From NCBI GenBank assembly GCA_965206615.1, contig CBDBKI010000005.1, forward strand, positions 2,480,001 through 2,544,000: a stretch of DNA of 64,000 nucleotides, read 5' to 3'. Source of the DNA: VXNE01 sp965206615. GTDB taxonomy: Bacteria > Pseudomonadota > Gammaproteobacteria > Pseudomonadales > Azotimanducaceae. Positions 33,543 through 42,783 of the stretch are shown piece after piece. The position numbers and the translations under genes were made by a program. The notes beneath the pieces were generated by a model. That model was not told the DNA's origin. It searched no databases and saw nothing but the letters and a program-made list of their open reading frames with translations. Within the stretch, counting starts at the first letter, position 1; each line of letters starts with the position of its first letter.

Positions 33543-35942
33543 ATGGCCCGTTTCATGCTCGCGCACCACCCCCTCGCCGCTGCCCTGGGAGCCTCCGCCG
33601 TCTTCGCGGCCGCCGTCGGTTCGCCGGCGGGCGCCGAAGAGACAGGCGCCGACGACAGAGGCCTCGTCGAAGAGATCATCGTCACCGCGACCTATCGCGA
33701 GACCGAGCTGATGAAGACGCCCCAGGCGATCAGCGCCGTCTCGGACGCGCTCGTGGAAGACCTCGGCGCCCAGAGCATGGAAGACCTCTACACGATGATC
33801 CCCGGGTTGAGCATGCAGGGCGCCCTGAACGGTCAGGCCCGCTACACGATCCGCGGCATTTCGTCGCAGAGCGGCCACATCGGCTACGCGCCCACCGGAG
33901 CGACGATCGGGGTGTACCTGGACGGCACGCCGGTGACCGCGGCGCTCGGTCCCGACAACCAGGTCAGCGGCACGCTGTTCGACATCGAACGCGTCGAAGT
34001 GCTGAAGGGGCCGCAGGGCACCCTGTTCGGAGAGGGTTCGCAGGGCGGCACCATCCGCTATCTCTACAAGAAACCGGACGCGACCGCGTTCGATGCCGCG
34101 GCCAACCTCGGTTTCTCCTCCATGGCGGAGTCGGACGACATGTCCAACCGGATAGACGGCATGATCAACGTTCCCCTGTCGGACAACGCCGCGTTCCGGT
34201 TGACCGCCTGGCGCGCCGAAACGGCCGGCTTCATCGAGAACCTGGAGCCGTTCGAAGAGGATTTCAACACGGCGCAATCCACGGGCGTCCGTGCGGCCCT
34301 GCGCTATGAAGGCGACGCGTTCACGGTGACGGGTACCGTGCACCACAGCGTGCAGGAGACCCAGGGCGGCCTGGGCACGTTCCGAGCCTACGATGCATTG
34401 CACGGCCGGATTCCCGGACTCGAGCCGGAATCGGAAGATACGGTCGACATATACAGCCTGGATGTCGAGTGGGACCTGGGCTGGGCGACGCTGCACTCGC
34501 TGACGTCCTTTACCGACCGGCAGATTCCCTCGGTTTCCGAATCCTCCGAAACGGGCGCGAGAACCCTGGACTACTACTACGGCGGCGCAGCCCTGGCCGA
34601 TCCGGACGATCCGGCCTGCCTTGCGCTGGTGGCGTTCGGAATTCCCTGTCCCGGATGGCCGGGAGCGTTCTCCTTCGCCGGTCTGAGTTTCACGGGCGAC
34701 GGTATGAACCTTCAGGCAATCAGCAACATAGCCGGCTTTTACAGTGAGCGCTGGGTGCAGGAGTTTCGCCTCGTGTCGCCGGCGGACAAGACCCTCCGTT
34801 GGACGGCGGGGTTCTTCTGGAAGGATAGCGAAGATCATACCCAGAACCAGCAAAAGGCGGGTTACCACCCCGGTCGCGAAGCTTTCGGTCTTGTGTTCGA
34901 TCCTCTGCTGATGGTGCCCGCCAACACCCACACCGACTTCCTCGAGGAGTACGCAGTATTCGGCGAGGCCAGTTGGGACATCACCGAGACGCTGGAGATC
35001 ACGCTTGGCGTGCGGGTCTCCAATCTCGAGCAGGAGTTCACGAATACCGGAACCGGCACCGACGATACCCCCGTATCGCCGAAGCTCGTGCTGTCCTGGC
35101 TGCCCCGGGACGACCTCCTGCTGTATTTCAACTACACCACCGGCTTCCGGCCAGGCAACGTCAACAACAACCTCGACTTCTATATCGGCACCATCTTCGA
35201 ACCGGGGATCGAGAGCGCAAGGATCAACCCGGCCTTTGACGACGCCACTCGAGCAGCGGTCATCGCAGGGCTCGAGCAGAACATCGTCGACTCCCTGTCC
35301 CGGCTGTTCTTCGACGGTGATGAACTGGACAACTACGAGCTTGGATTGAAGGCCACGCTGTGGGGCGGCCGCGCCACGGTCCTCGCTTCGGCCTACTATG
35401 TCGATTGGCAGGACATGCTCGTCTACGTCAACGACCCCGCCATCGCCCCGGGAGGCGACAGTCACAATGTCAACAGCGGCGGCGCCGAGATCACCGGGTT
35501 CGAGCTGGAGCTGAACGCATTCGTCACCGACCGGTTCAGCGTACGGCTTGCGGGCGACATCAACGAGAGCGAGGTCACGGAAGTCGGCGTGCCCTTCCAG
35601 AACGCGGAGGACGGCAACGAGCTGCGGTACGCGCCCGGCGACAGCATGTCCATCGCGCTCGACTACTCGGTCCCCGTCGGGGGCGACTGGCTGCTGGATC
35701 TGCACTTGGATCATGCCTGGGTAGCCAAGCAGTTCGCGGACTCGCAGAACCAGGTCGTCGTTCCCAGCTACGAGAAGACGAACGCCCGCGCCACGTTACG
35801 AAGCCCCGACCAGAAGTGGCGTGTCGCGCTGTTCGTCACGAATCTCGCGAACGACGAGATCCTGCGGGGCCGCGACCTCCTGGCGACGCTGTACTGGCAC
35901 AACCCGCGCCAGATCGGACTGGAAGTCGGTTACCAGCTGTAG
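33543..35942 (+). CDS. TonB-dependent outer-membrane receptor (copy 1)
   Basis: A 799-residue protein with a signal peptide (about 1-30, ending SPAGA), a TonB box region EEIIVTATYRE, a plug domain (LYTMIPGLSMQG, VEVLKGPQGTLFGEGSQGG) and a beta-barrel ending in GLEVGYQL. It actively imports a bulky ligand across the outer membrane using TonB-ExbBD. It is closely similar to the receptor at 43689-46082, so the two are recent paralogues. Downstream lie a deacylase and a PhyH dioxygenase. Its TAG stop begins a REP element. Confidence 0.92.
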   Translation: MARFMLAHHPLAAALGASAVFAAAVGSPAGAEETGADDRGLVEEIIVTATYRETELMKTPQAISAVSDALVEDLGAQSMEDLYTMIPGLSMQGALNGQARYTIRGISSQSGHIGYAPTGATIGVYLDGTPVTAALGPDNQVSGTLFDIERVEVLKGPQGTLFGEGSQGGTIRYLYKKPDATAFDAAANLGFSSMAESDDMSNRIDGMINVPLSDNAAFRLTAWRAETAGFIENLEPFEEDFNTAQSTGVRAALRYEGDAFTVTGTVHHSVQETQGGLGTFRAYDALHGRIPGLEPESEDTVDIYSLDVEWDLGWATLHSLTSFTDRQIPSVSESSETGARTLDYYYGGAALADPDDPACLALVAFGIPCPGWPGAFSFAGLSFTGDGMNLQAISNIAGFYSERWVQEFRLVSPADKTLRWTAGFFWKDSEDHTQNQQKAGYHPGREAFGLVFDPLLMVPANTHTDFLEEYAVFGEASWDITETLEITLGVRVSNLEQEFTNTGTGTDDTPVSPKLVLSWLPRDDLLLYFNYTTGFRPGNVNNNLDFYIGTIFEPGIESARINPAFDDATRAAVIAGLEQNIVDSLSRLFFDGDELDNYELGLKATLWGGRATVLASAYYVDWQDMLVYVNDPAIAPGGDSHNVNSGGAEITGFELELNAFVTDRFSVRLAGDINESEVTEVGVPFQNAEDGNELRYAPGDSMSIALDYSVPVGGDWLLDLHLDHAWVAKQFADSQNQVVVPSYEKTNARATLRSPDQKWRVALFVTNLANDEILRGRDLLATLYWHNPRQIGLEVGYQL

Positions 35943-36010
35943 GGGAGGGGCTCGTCCCCTCCCGCATAGCATGCACCGGGATCCCGGGGCGACCGCAGGG
36001 GTCGCCCGAG
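35940..36010. repeat. REP pair, variant
   Basis: TAGGGGAGGGG-CTCGT-CCCCTCCC followed by GGGGCGACC-GCAGG-GGTCGCCC. It starts with the receptor's stop codon. The first stem has lost the usual ACGCC sequence but kept complementarity. Confidence 0.65.
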
Positions 36011-36144
36011 CAACCTGGCCACGGATGCACGCGCCCCGTCCGCGGGGCGGATTCGCGGATGACGACGGCGCCCGGAATCTTGACCTCGTGGACCCCCCTA
36101 TGCTATCCAATGATCGCGTTTTCTCGCACGCTCCGGAGGATCTC

Positions 36145-37884
36145 ATGCCCAGGTACGATCTGCTTCTCAAAGGTGGAACCATCGTCGACGGCCAGCGCAC
36201 GCCCCGCTTCACGGGTGACGTCGCGATTGCCGGGGGCCGCATTGCGCAGATTGGAGGCGGATTGTCCGGGTCGGACGCGGCGCGCGTCATCAACGCGAAG
36301 GACCTGATCGTCGCGCCGGGCTTCATAGACCTGCACACGCATTTCGACTCGCAGATATTCTGGGATCCTTACTGCACCATGTCGGGTTGGCATGGCGTGA
36401 CCTCGGTGGTGATCGGCAACTGCGGCTTCGGCTTCGCGCCGGTAGCGCCCGAGCATCGCGAGCGCGCGATGCTCACCCTCGAGCGCAACGAAGCCGTGCG
36501 GGCCACCACGATGGCCGCCGGCATGCCCTGGGACTGGGTCACCTTCCCGGAGTTTCTCGGCAGCATCGAGCGCACGCCCAAGGGCGTGAACGTGCTGGCC
36601 TACATGGGCATCGCTCCGGTCATGACCTCCGTGATGGGTCAGGACGCCAAGGGGCGCCCCGCGACCGCCGCCGAGCAGAAGCGGATGTGCGCGATCCTCA
36701 GCGAGGCGATGGATGCCGGCGCCTGCGGATTCTCCGCCCAGATCCTGGGCGAGAACAGCGTGCAACGCGACTACGACGGCACGCCCATGATCACGGACGT
36801 CATGGCCCCGGACGACCTGCTCGCGTTCGCCAGTGTGCTCCGGGAGAAGGGGCGGGGCGTCATCCAGGTGATCGGATCGGAGCTCGACCTCTTCGAGAAG
36901 ATCGCCGAGGTCAGTGGCCGGCCGGTGATCTGGAACGCGCTGGTGCTCCAAAGCGACCAGCACGGCAACACCTACGGCTCCTACAAGGACCGCCTGCGCT
37001 GGCTCGAGGAAAGCAACGCCGAAGGCAAGCGCCTCTTCGGGCACGCGGTCACCTGCGACATGGACGAGCAGTTCTCCCTCGACGAGTGGAACCTGTTCGA
37101 CGCGATCCCCTCCTGGCGCGCGGTTACGCTCGGCAACGTCGGCGAGCGCATGCAGAAGATGAACGACCCGGAGCTGCGCCAGGCCATCCGCGCCGAATTC
37201 GACAAGTACGCGGAATTGCGGAAGGTCGATCCGGTGGCGGCCACGAAGGCGGGGTCCGGGGGGCTCTTCCTGGCCATCCCCGACATGCGGATCGCGGAAG
37301 GCAGGACGGAGGCGGGGCGCGCGCTGGAAGGCTACACGGTGGGCGAGGTGGCGGACCGCGAGAACAAGCACCCGATCGACGCCATGCTCGACCTCGCGAT
37401 TTCCGAGGACTTGCAGACGGTGTTCTTCCGGGAGTTCCCGAGAAACGACCCGGAGGCCATGCGCGAGGTCATCAACGCGCCGTTCGTGCTGCCGGGGATC
37501 TCGGACGGCGGCGCCCACATGAAGTTCCTGACCCTCGGCTGCTATCCCACCGACTTCATCAGCCGGCTGGTGCGGGAGCACGGGCTGATGGACCTGGAAC
37601 AGGCGCACTGGCGGCTCTCGGGCTACTCGGCGATGGCGGCCGGGTTCACCGACCGCGGCTTCCTGCGCGAAGGCGCCCCCGCGGACATCCTGGTCTACGA
37701 CTACGACGCGCTGCGCGTGCTGCCCCGGGAGCGGATCCATGACTTCCCGGCCGACGACTGGCGCCTGGCCCAGAAGGCCGAGGGCTACCGCCAGATCATC
37801 GTCAACGGCGGGGTCACCTTCGAGGACGGCGAGTGCACGGGCGAGACCCCCGGAACCCTGCTGCGTCACGGGCTCACTACATAG
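36145..37884 (+). CDS. N-acyl-D-amino-acid deacylase family amidohydrolase
   Basis: A 579-residue metal-dependent amidohydrolase. The N-terminal beta-sandwich (DLLLKGGTIVDGQRTPRFTG) leads into the metal site GFIDLHTHFDSQ (HxH) and GVTSVVIGNCGFGFAP, hallmarks of D-aminoacylases. FGHAVTCD and SDGGAHMKFL supply further His/Asp ligands. The enzymes release D-amino acids or related amines from N-acyl compounds. The start is an ATG at 36145 with GGAGGA five bases upstream. PhyH follows 30 bases later and the receptor precedes, so this looks like one transcription unit for an imported substrate. Confidence 0.88.
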   Translation: MPRYDLLLKGGTIVDGQRTPRFTGDVAIAGGRIAQIGGGLSGSDAARVINAKDLIVAPGFIDLHTHFDSQIFWDPYCTMSGWHGVTSVVIGNCGFGFAPVAPEHRERAMLTLERNEAVRATTMAAGMPWDWVTFPEFLGSIERTPKGVNVLAYMGIAPVMTSVMGQDAKGRPATAAEQKRMCAILSEAMDAGACGFSAQILGENSVQRDYDGTPMITDVMAPDDLLAFASVLREKGRGVIQVIGSELDLFEKIAEVSGRPVIWNALVLQSDQHGNTYGSYKDRLRWLEESNAEGKRLFGHAVTCDMDEQFSLDEWNLFDAIPSWRAVTLGNVGERMQKMNDPELRQAIRAEFDKYAELRKVDPVAATKAGSGGLFLAIPDMRIAEGRTEAGRALEGYTVGEVADRENKHPIDAMLDLAISEDLQTVFFREFPRNDPEAMREVINAPFVLPGISDGGAHMKFLTLGCYPTDFISRLVREHGLMDLEQAHWRLSGYSAMAAGFTDRGFLREGAPADILVYDYDALRVLPRERIHDFPADDWRLAQKAEGYRQIIVNGGVTFEDGECTGETPGTLLRHGLTT

Positions 37885-37914
37885 CCGGAAAGACACGAAC
37901 CAAGTGGAGACTTC

Positions 37915-38757
37915 ATGAGCGAAGCAGCAGCCGAAACGCCCGAGATCATCTACGACACGCTGCCGCCGGACGCCATTTCCGACGAGCTTGCCCCGGTGAT
38001 CGACGAGCTCGGACTCAGGGAAAACTGCCGGCAACTCGCGATGGAGGGCTGGACGGTCGTCGAGAACGCGGCGCCGGAAGAGTTCAACCAGCGATTGCGC
38101 GACAAGATCCGGGAGCTGTCTCCCGAACCGGAGGGGGCGGTTCGTGGCAACAACCTGCTGCTCGCGAAGGACCCGGTGTTCGCCGAAGCGGCGCTGAATC
38201 CCAGCATCATGGCCATCGCCGAGTTTTCCGTCGGGCGTGGTTTCCTGATCACCCAGATCGCTTCCAGCATCATGCCCAAGGGGTCGACCGCCATCACCCT
38301 CCACGCGGACAGCAGTTGGCTGCCCGCACCCTTTCCGGCCCACAACACGTTGTTGACGGCCTGCTGGACCCCCGACGGCTACGACAAGGAGAGCGGCGCC
38401 ACCCTGGTGATCCCCGGCAGCGGCAATCTGCGCCGGCATCCCAACGCGGAGGAAACCGCGGCCAAGGCGGGCGCCATTGCCATCTCGGCTCCCCCAAACT
38501 CGGTTGCGCTGTGGGATGGCAACGTCTGGCACGCGAACTGGCCGCGTCAGACCGACGGCGAGCGCGTCGTCTGCCACGTCGCCTACACCCGACTGATGAT
38601 GCGGCCCGTCGAAGACTACAGCCCCCATGCCGATGCGTTGATCGAGCGCTACGGCAAGCGGATGTCGCAGCTGCTGGGCCGAGAGGACTTCCTGTACAGC
38701 GCCGGTGGGTTCGATCCGGCGCTCGGCATACCGACGCAGAACAACGCCAAGCGCTAG
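37915..38757 (+). CDS. phytanoyl-CoA dioxygenase (PhyH) family oxygenase, copy 1
   Basis: A 280-residue Fe(II)/2-oxoglutarate-dependent oxygenase. The metal-binding HxD is in TLHADSSWLPAPF (about residue 128) and the distal His in WDGNVWHANW; the Arg of the 2-oxoglutarate site is probably in YTRLMMRPVEDY. It should hydroxylate an organic substrate. A paralogue is at 46195-47010 next to the other TonB receptor. The final TAG is contributed by an inserted MITE, so the original C-terminus may have been longer. Confidence 0.85.
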   Translation: MSEAAAETPEIIYDTLPPDAISDELAPVIDELGLRENCRQLAMEGWTVVENAAPEEFNQRLRDKIRELSPEPEGAVRGNNLLLAKDPVFAEAALNPSIMAIAEFSVGRGFLITQIASSIMPKGSTAITLHADSSWLPAPFPAHNTLLTACWTPDGYDKESGATLVIPGSGNLRRHPNAEETAAKAGAIAISAPPNSVALWDGNVWHANWPRQTDGERVVCHVAYTRLMMRPVEDYSPHADALIERYGKRMSQLLGREDFLYSAGGFDPALGIPTQNNAKR

Positions 38758-39015
38758 CCCGCATTTCTCACCAGGGGCCGTGATGATCGCGGAGGATTTT
38801 GGTCCTGTGCGCACGACGCTTGCGTCGCGCTCGCCGACCGAGAGCATAGCGGGCACTACGGTTGAGGGAGCACGTGCGCGCACAGGGCCAAAAGACCCGC
38901 GAGGGCGCGGCCAGCGCAGTCCGCAATCGGCACGATCGTCGACATCGCGGTCAACTTCGTGAAACCCATTAGCTTTTTGCCGCCGACAAGCGGCCTGGTG
39001 AGAAATGCGGGCTAG
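38754..39015. mobile_element. MITE-A copy 2 (262 bp, inverted)
   Basis: 262 bp between CTAG and CTAG with the same terminal repeats as copy 1, in the opposite orientation. Bases 38755-38757 are the stop codon of the PhyH gene. It faces copy 3 across the serine hydrolase gene. Confidence 0.85.
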
Positions 39016-39136
39016 TGTCGTCTTGTTGCCGGCGATGGTCTGGGCTCCAAGGCGGTTGATGGGCCGGCTCCATCCACTTTACGATAGTGGGGATTCCGTC
39101 GTTGTTTGCTGAACTCAAATTGAGAGGGTGATTTCC

Positions 39137-40411
39137 ATGGCGGGAAGACGTCTGAAGAATCTCAGCCGGCGTGACTTCGGCCGGCTTTCGATGGTGGCGC
39201 TCGGTGGCGCGCTTGCCGGCACTTCGCGGGCAGCACTCAGCGATGAATCGCCCACGGCTCAGATAGGCGGGACAGTGGCTCCCGGCTTCGAACGGGTAAG
39301 GAACGCTTTTGCCGCCAACTTCGAGCAACATGGCGATGTCGGGGCTGCGTTCAGCCTGTATCACCGGGGCGTGAAGGTGGTCGACCTCTGGGGCGGAGTG
39401 GCCGACGTGGAGACCGGTCGGCCGTGGGTCGAAGACAGCATCGTCCTGGTGTTCTCGAGCACGAAAGGCGCGACCGCGATCTGCGCCCACCTGCTGGCCC
39501 AGCGGGGCGAACTCGACCTCGACGCCCCGGTGGCCGAATACTGGCCCGAGTTCGCCGCCGCCGGCAAGCAGGACATCCCGGTGCGCTGGCTGCTGTCCCA
39601 CGAGGTCGGGCTCCCGGTCTTCGACAACCCCATGACGGCGGAGGAATGGCTGTCGTGGGAGGCGCCCGTCAAGGCGCTCGCGGCCCAGCGCCCGGTGTGG
39701 GAGCCGGGCACCGCGCACGGCTACCACGCCGGAACGTACGGCTGGCTCGTCGGCGAGGTGGTCCGGCGGATCAGCGGCAAGAGCGTGGGGACGTTCTTCG
39801 CCGACGAGGTCGCCGGCCCCTTGGGCCTCGACTTCTGGATCGGCCTTCCCGAGAGCGAGGAGAGCCGGGTGGTCCCGATGATCGGGATCGACCTGCAGGA
39901 CAGCGACGTCGACGAGCAGGCGCTGACGGAGAGGAGGCGCACGCTCCTCGAAACAGCCAGAGACCCGGATTCCCTGCTCAACCGCCCATCGACCACGACG
40001 GCCCCGGACATGAACAGCCGGGCCTTCCACGCCGCCGAGATCCCCGCGGGGAACGGCATCACCGACGCGCGCTCGCTGGCGCGCATGTACGCCTCTCTCA
40101 TCGGCGACGGCGTCGACGGCGTGCGGCTGCTCAACGACGAGACCGTCGCGCGCGCGTCCACCGAGCAGGCGAACGGGCGCGACGAAGTGATGGGGATCGA
40201 GACACGCTTCGGGCTCGGGTTCTCGCTCGACGGGACTTACGGCGGGGAGAGCGCGTTCGGGCACGGGGGCGCCGGCGGCTCGCTCGGTTTCGCCGACCCG
40301 AAGGCCGAGATCGCTTTCGGCTACGTGATGAACAAGATGCAGCTGGTAGCCAACGACGACCCCCGCACGCTCAACTTGATCGCGGCGGCTCACGAGTCGC
40401 TCAAGGGCTAG
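39137..40411 (+). CDS. Tat-exported serine hydrolase, class C beta-lactamase/EstB family
   Basis: A 424-residue protein whose N-terminus SRRDFGRLSMVALGGALAG is a twin-arginine signal, so it should be exported folded. The mature part is closely similar to the hydrolase at 28583-29743, with SxxK in VFSSTKGATAI, HGYHAGTYGWLVGEVV and HGGAGGSLGFADP. The ATG at 39137 has GAGAGGG at correct spacing; a GTG at 39128 is too close to it. The gene is bracketed by two inverted MITEs, and its TAG stop belongs to the right one. EstB-like esterase activity is more likely than beta-lactamase. Confidence 0.85.
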   Translation: MAGRRLKNLSRRDFGRLSMVALGGALAGTSRAALSDESPTAQIGGTVAPGFERVRNAFAANFEQHGDVGAAFSLYHRGVKVVDLWGGVADVETGRPWVEDSIVLVFSSTKGATAICAHLLAQRGELDLDAPVAEYWPEFAAAGKQDIPVRWLLSHEVGLPVFDNPMTAEEWLSWEAPVKALAAQRPVWEPGTAHGYHAGTYGWLVGEVVRRISGKSVGTFFADEVAGPLGLDFWIGLPESEESRVVPMIGIDLQDSDVDEQALTERRRTLLETARDPDSLLNRPSTTTAPDMNSRAFHAAEIPAGNGITDARSLARMYASLIGDGVDGVRLLNDETVARASTEQANGRDEVMGIETRFGLGFSLDGTYGGESAFGHGGAGGSLGFADPKAEIAFGYVMNKMQLVANDDPRTLNLIAAAHESLKG

Positions 40412-40655
40412 CCCGCATTTCTCACCAGGCCGCTTGTCGGCGGCAAATTGCTTATGGGTTTCAAAAGGTTGACCACGATTGCCGATGATCGTGCCGAGCA
40501 CGGACTGCGCTGGCCGCGCCCTCGCGGGTCTTTTGGCCCTGTGCGCGCACGTGCTCCCTCAACCGTAGTCCCCGCTATGCTTTCGGTCGCGAGCACGCGC
40601 ACAGGACCAAAATCCTCCGCGATCATCACGGCCCCTGGTGAGAAATGCGGGCTAG
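40408..40655. mobile_element. MITE-A copy 3 (248 bp)
   Basis: 248 bp between CTAG and CTAG, oriented like copy 1. It lacks a stretch in the GAGCGCGACGCAAGC region present in the 262-bp copies. Bases 40409-40411 are the stop codon of the Tat hydrolase. Together with the next element it fills the gene-free stretch 40412-40852. Confidence 0.85.
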
Positions 40656-40817
40656 TGCGCTGGGTCGCAAATACCTTCACGTTTGCGCTGCGCCTTTTCG
40701 CCGCTGGCGGCGTTGCGCCTCCTCCCGTGGGGCCTACCACTGCTCGTCGGACGCGCCTCGCCAGCGACGAAAATGCGCTACCGCAAAGACAAAGCTATTT
40801 GCGACCCAGCACACTAG
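40652..40817. mobile_element. MITE-B (166 bp), abutting MITE-A
   Basis: Terminal inverted repeats TGCGCTGGGTCGCAAATA and TATTTGCGACCCAGCACA, flanked on both sides by CTAG. The left CTAG is shared with the right end of MITE-A copy 3. The interior is unrelated to MITE-A and non-coding. It occurs once in the window. Confidence 0.65.
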
Positions 40818-40852
40818 ACCGGTAACGACCCCCGATATGCAGCGGAGGAACA

Positions 40853-41726
40853 ATGAGCGGCACGCCCGAGTACACGCCACCGAAGGTCTGGCAGTGGGAG
40901 CAGGAGAGCGGAGGGGCCTTCGCGAGCATCAATCGGCCGATCGCGGGGCCCACCCATGAGAAGGAGCTCCCGGTGGGCAAGCATCCGCTCCAGCTCTATT
41001 CGCTCGGCACGCCGAACGGCGTGAAGGTCACGGTCACCGCGCCACCGCCAGCGCCACCGCGATCTGCTCGAGGAGTTGCTCGCACTCGGCCACGCGGGGG
41101 CGGAATACGACGCCTGGCTCATCAACATCATGGAGGGCGCCCAGTTCTCGAGCGGCTTCGTGGCCGCGAACCCGAATTCGAAGATCCCCGCCCTGATGGA
41201 CCACTCGACCGACCCGCCGATCCGCGTGTTCGAGTCGGGCGCAATGCTGCTCTACCTCGCCGAGAAGTTCGGCGCCTTCCTGCCGACGGAGCCCCGCGCT
41301 CGCACCGAGTGCCTCAACTGGGTCTTCTGGCAGATGGCGGCCACACCGTTCCTTGGCGGCGGCTTCGGGCACTTCTACGCCTACGCGCCTGTCAAGATCG
41401 AGTACGCGATCGATCGCTTCGCAATGGAAGTGAAACGTCAGCTCGACGTCCTCGACCGCAACCTCGCCGAGCGCGAGTACATGATCGGAGACACGTACAC
41501 GATCGCCGACATGGCGATCTGGCCCTGGTACGGCGCCGTCGTGAGCAATGAAGCCTACGCGTCGGCCGAGTTCCTCGACGCGCACACCTACGAGCACCTG
41601 GCGCGGTGGGCGGAGCTGGTCGGGGGGCGCGAGACGGTCCGGCGCGGCCGGATGGTCAACGGCGTCTTCGGCAAGCCCGAGAACCAACTCCGCGAGCGTC
41701 ACGACGCCTCGGACTTTACAATGTAG
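40853..41726 (+). pseudogene. yghU: YghU-type glutathione S-transferase, frameshifted
   Basis: The 5' part (ATG at 40853 behind GGAGGA) reads PPKVWQWEQESGGAFASINR and LPVGKHPLQLYSLGTPNGVK, and the 3' part SSGFVAANPNSKIPALMDH and FLGGGFGHFYAYAPVKIEYA. Both match E. coli YghU along its length; YghU is a glutathione-dependent disulfide reductase. The halves are in different frames. Between KVTV and LLEELLALG lies an extra 28-base stretch built from repeats of GCGCCACCGC. This looks like a slippage expansion that breaks the frame, although assembly error is possible. The TAG stop starts a REP element. Confidence 0.8.
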
Positions 41727-41751
41727 GGGCGACCCTGGTGGTCGCCCGCCT
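41723..41751. repeat. REP single hairpin after the yghU pseudogene
   Basis: GTAGGGGCGACC-CTGGT-GGTCGCCC; its TAG at 41724-41726 is the stop codon. Confidence 0.7.
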
Positions 41752-41782
41752 TGAATAGACCCAAGCTTGGGAGAGCCAAAAA

Positions 41783-42721
41783 GTGACGGTAATCGGTAAA
41801 GAGGGCGCCTGGACGCAGGAGGCGACGACGACCTGGCTCTCGTTTCGCGAAGCCGAGGAGTGGGTCGACTTCTCCAACGGCAAGGACCTGGCGCTGCTGA
41901 TCGGCGACCCGGATTGCGGGCCCCTGATCGAACTCACGAGCAGACCCCCGGAGCCAGAGGAGATGCCGCGCGCACCGGCCCACGGGCACGCATCCGACAA
42001 CTGGCGGGTCACGATCCAGGGCACCACGAACATGGGCAGGTATGCCTACGGCCCCGGCCAGTTCCGGTTCCAGGACGGGGGTGTTCCCTACGCGGGAGAC
42101 AACCTGGCCTGGGGCCCGGCGGGCGGGTTTGGGATCATCATGTTCGCGGACCGTCGCGGCTCCCCGATTCGATTCGTGGATCCGAATCACGAGTTTCAGG
42201 CCGGGGCGGACGCGGGAGCGCGCGCGTTTGCGGACAAGTTCGCCTTCGAGTTGCGCGACCCCTGTCCGGGGGCGCCGGCGATTCACACGACCCTCGGCAA
42301 GACGCAGCACGGGCACCTGGACACGGGCTTCGAGGAATCGGACGCGTGGACGGAAGCGGCCCCCGATGTGCGGCTGGCGACCTCCCTGCTCGGCGAAGCG
42401 ACGGCCGGGCCCGTGCTGGCGCTGCTCCGCTGCGATGCGGGCGCCCCGGCTTGCCCGGCGGGGACGGTCGAGACCGAAGTGTTCCATGCGGTCGTGGCCG
42501 GGTCTTGCGTGGTCGAGGGGTCGATCCGGGAGCTCGGCGACGCCTGGGTGACCGCGCCGGGTCCGCAGCCCGAGGTCCTTGCGGGGCCGGACGGGCTCTC
42601 GCACATCGTCGTGTTCGCCGACCGGCGCGCGGTCGGGGGCTTCACCGCCTCCGGGGATGCCGCCAGCCGGGACCTGGCCGCGAGCCTCCTTCGAGAGACG
42701 GCCGCCCTGTCGTCGTCCTGA
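41783..42721 (+). CDS. conserved protein of unknown function, possible bicupin
   Basis: A 312-residue protein starting with a GTG at 41783 behind GGGAGAG. I do not recognise the family with certainty. Segments such as RYAYGPGQFRFQDGG, GFGIIMFADRRG, EVFHAVVAGSCVVEG and SHIVVFADRRAVGG give a repeated small-beta pattern suggestive of two cupin-like domains. There is no signal peptide. It lies between two GST-like genes and may be cotranscribed with the GST gene that starts 62 bases later. Confidence 0.45.
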   Translation: MTVIGKEGAWTQEATTTWLSFREAEEWVDFSNGKDLALLIGDPDCGPLIELTSRPPEPEEMPRAPAHGHASDNWRVTIQGTTNMGRYAYGPGQFRFQDGGVPYAGDNLAWGPAGGFGIIMFADRRGSPIRFVDPNHEFQAGADAGARAFADKFAFELRDPCPGAPAIHTTLGKTQHGHLDTGFEESDAWTEAAPDVRLATSLLGEATAGPVLALLRCDAGAPACPAGTVETEVFHAVVAGSCVVEGSIRELGDAWVTAPGPQPEVLAGPDGLSHIVVFADRRAVGGFTASGDAASRDLAASLLRETAALSSS

Positions 42722-42783
42722 CGATTGCGCCCGCACTCACCCGACGGGCGGACAGCAAGCAGACACAGCAAGAAGGAAATTAC

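Noticed and set aside
36103..38883. 926-codon open frame on the minus strand
   Set aside because: Antisense of the deacylase and PhyH genes and of the MITE; no domain recognisable.
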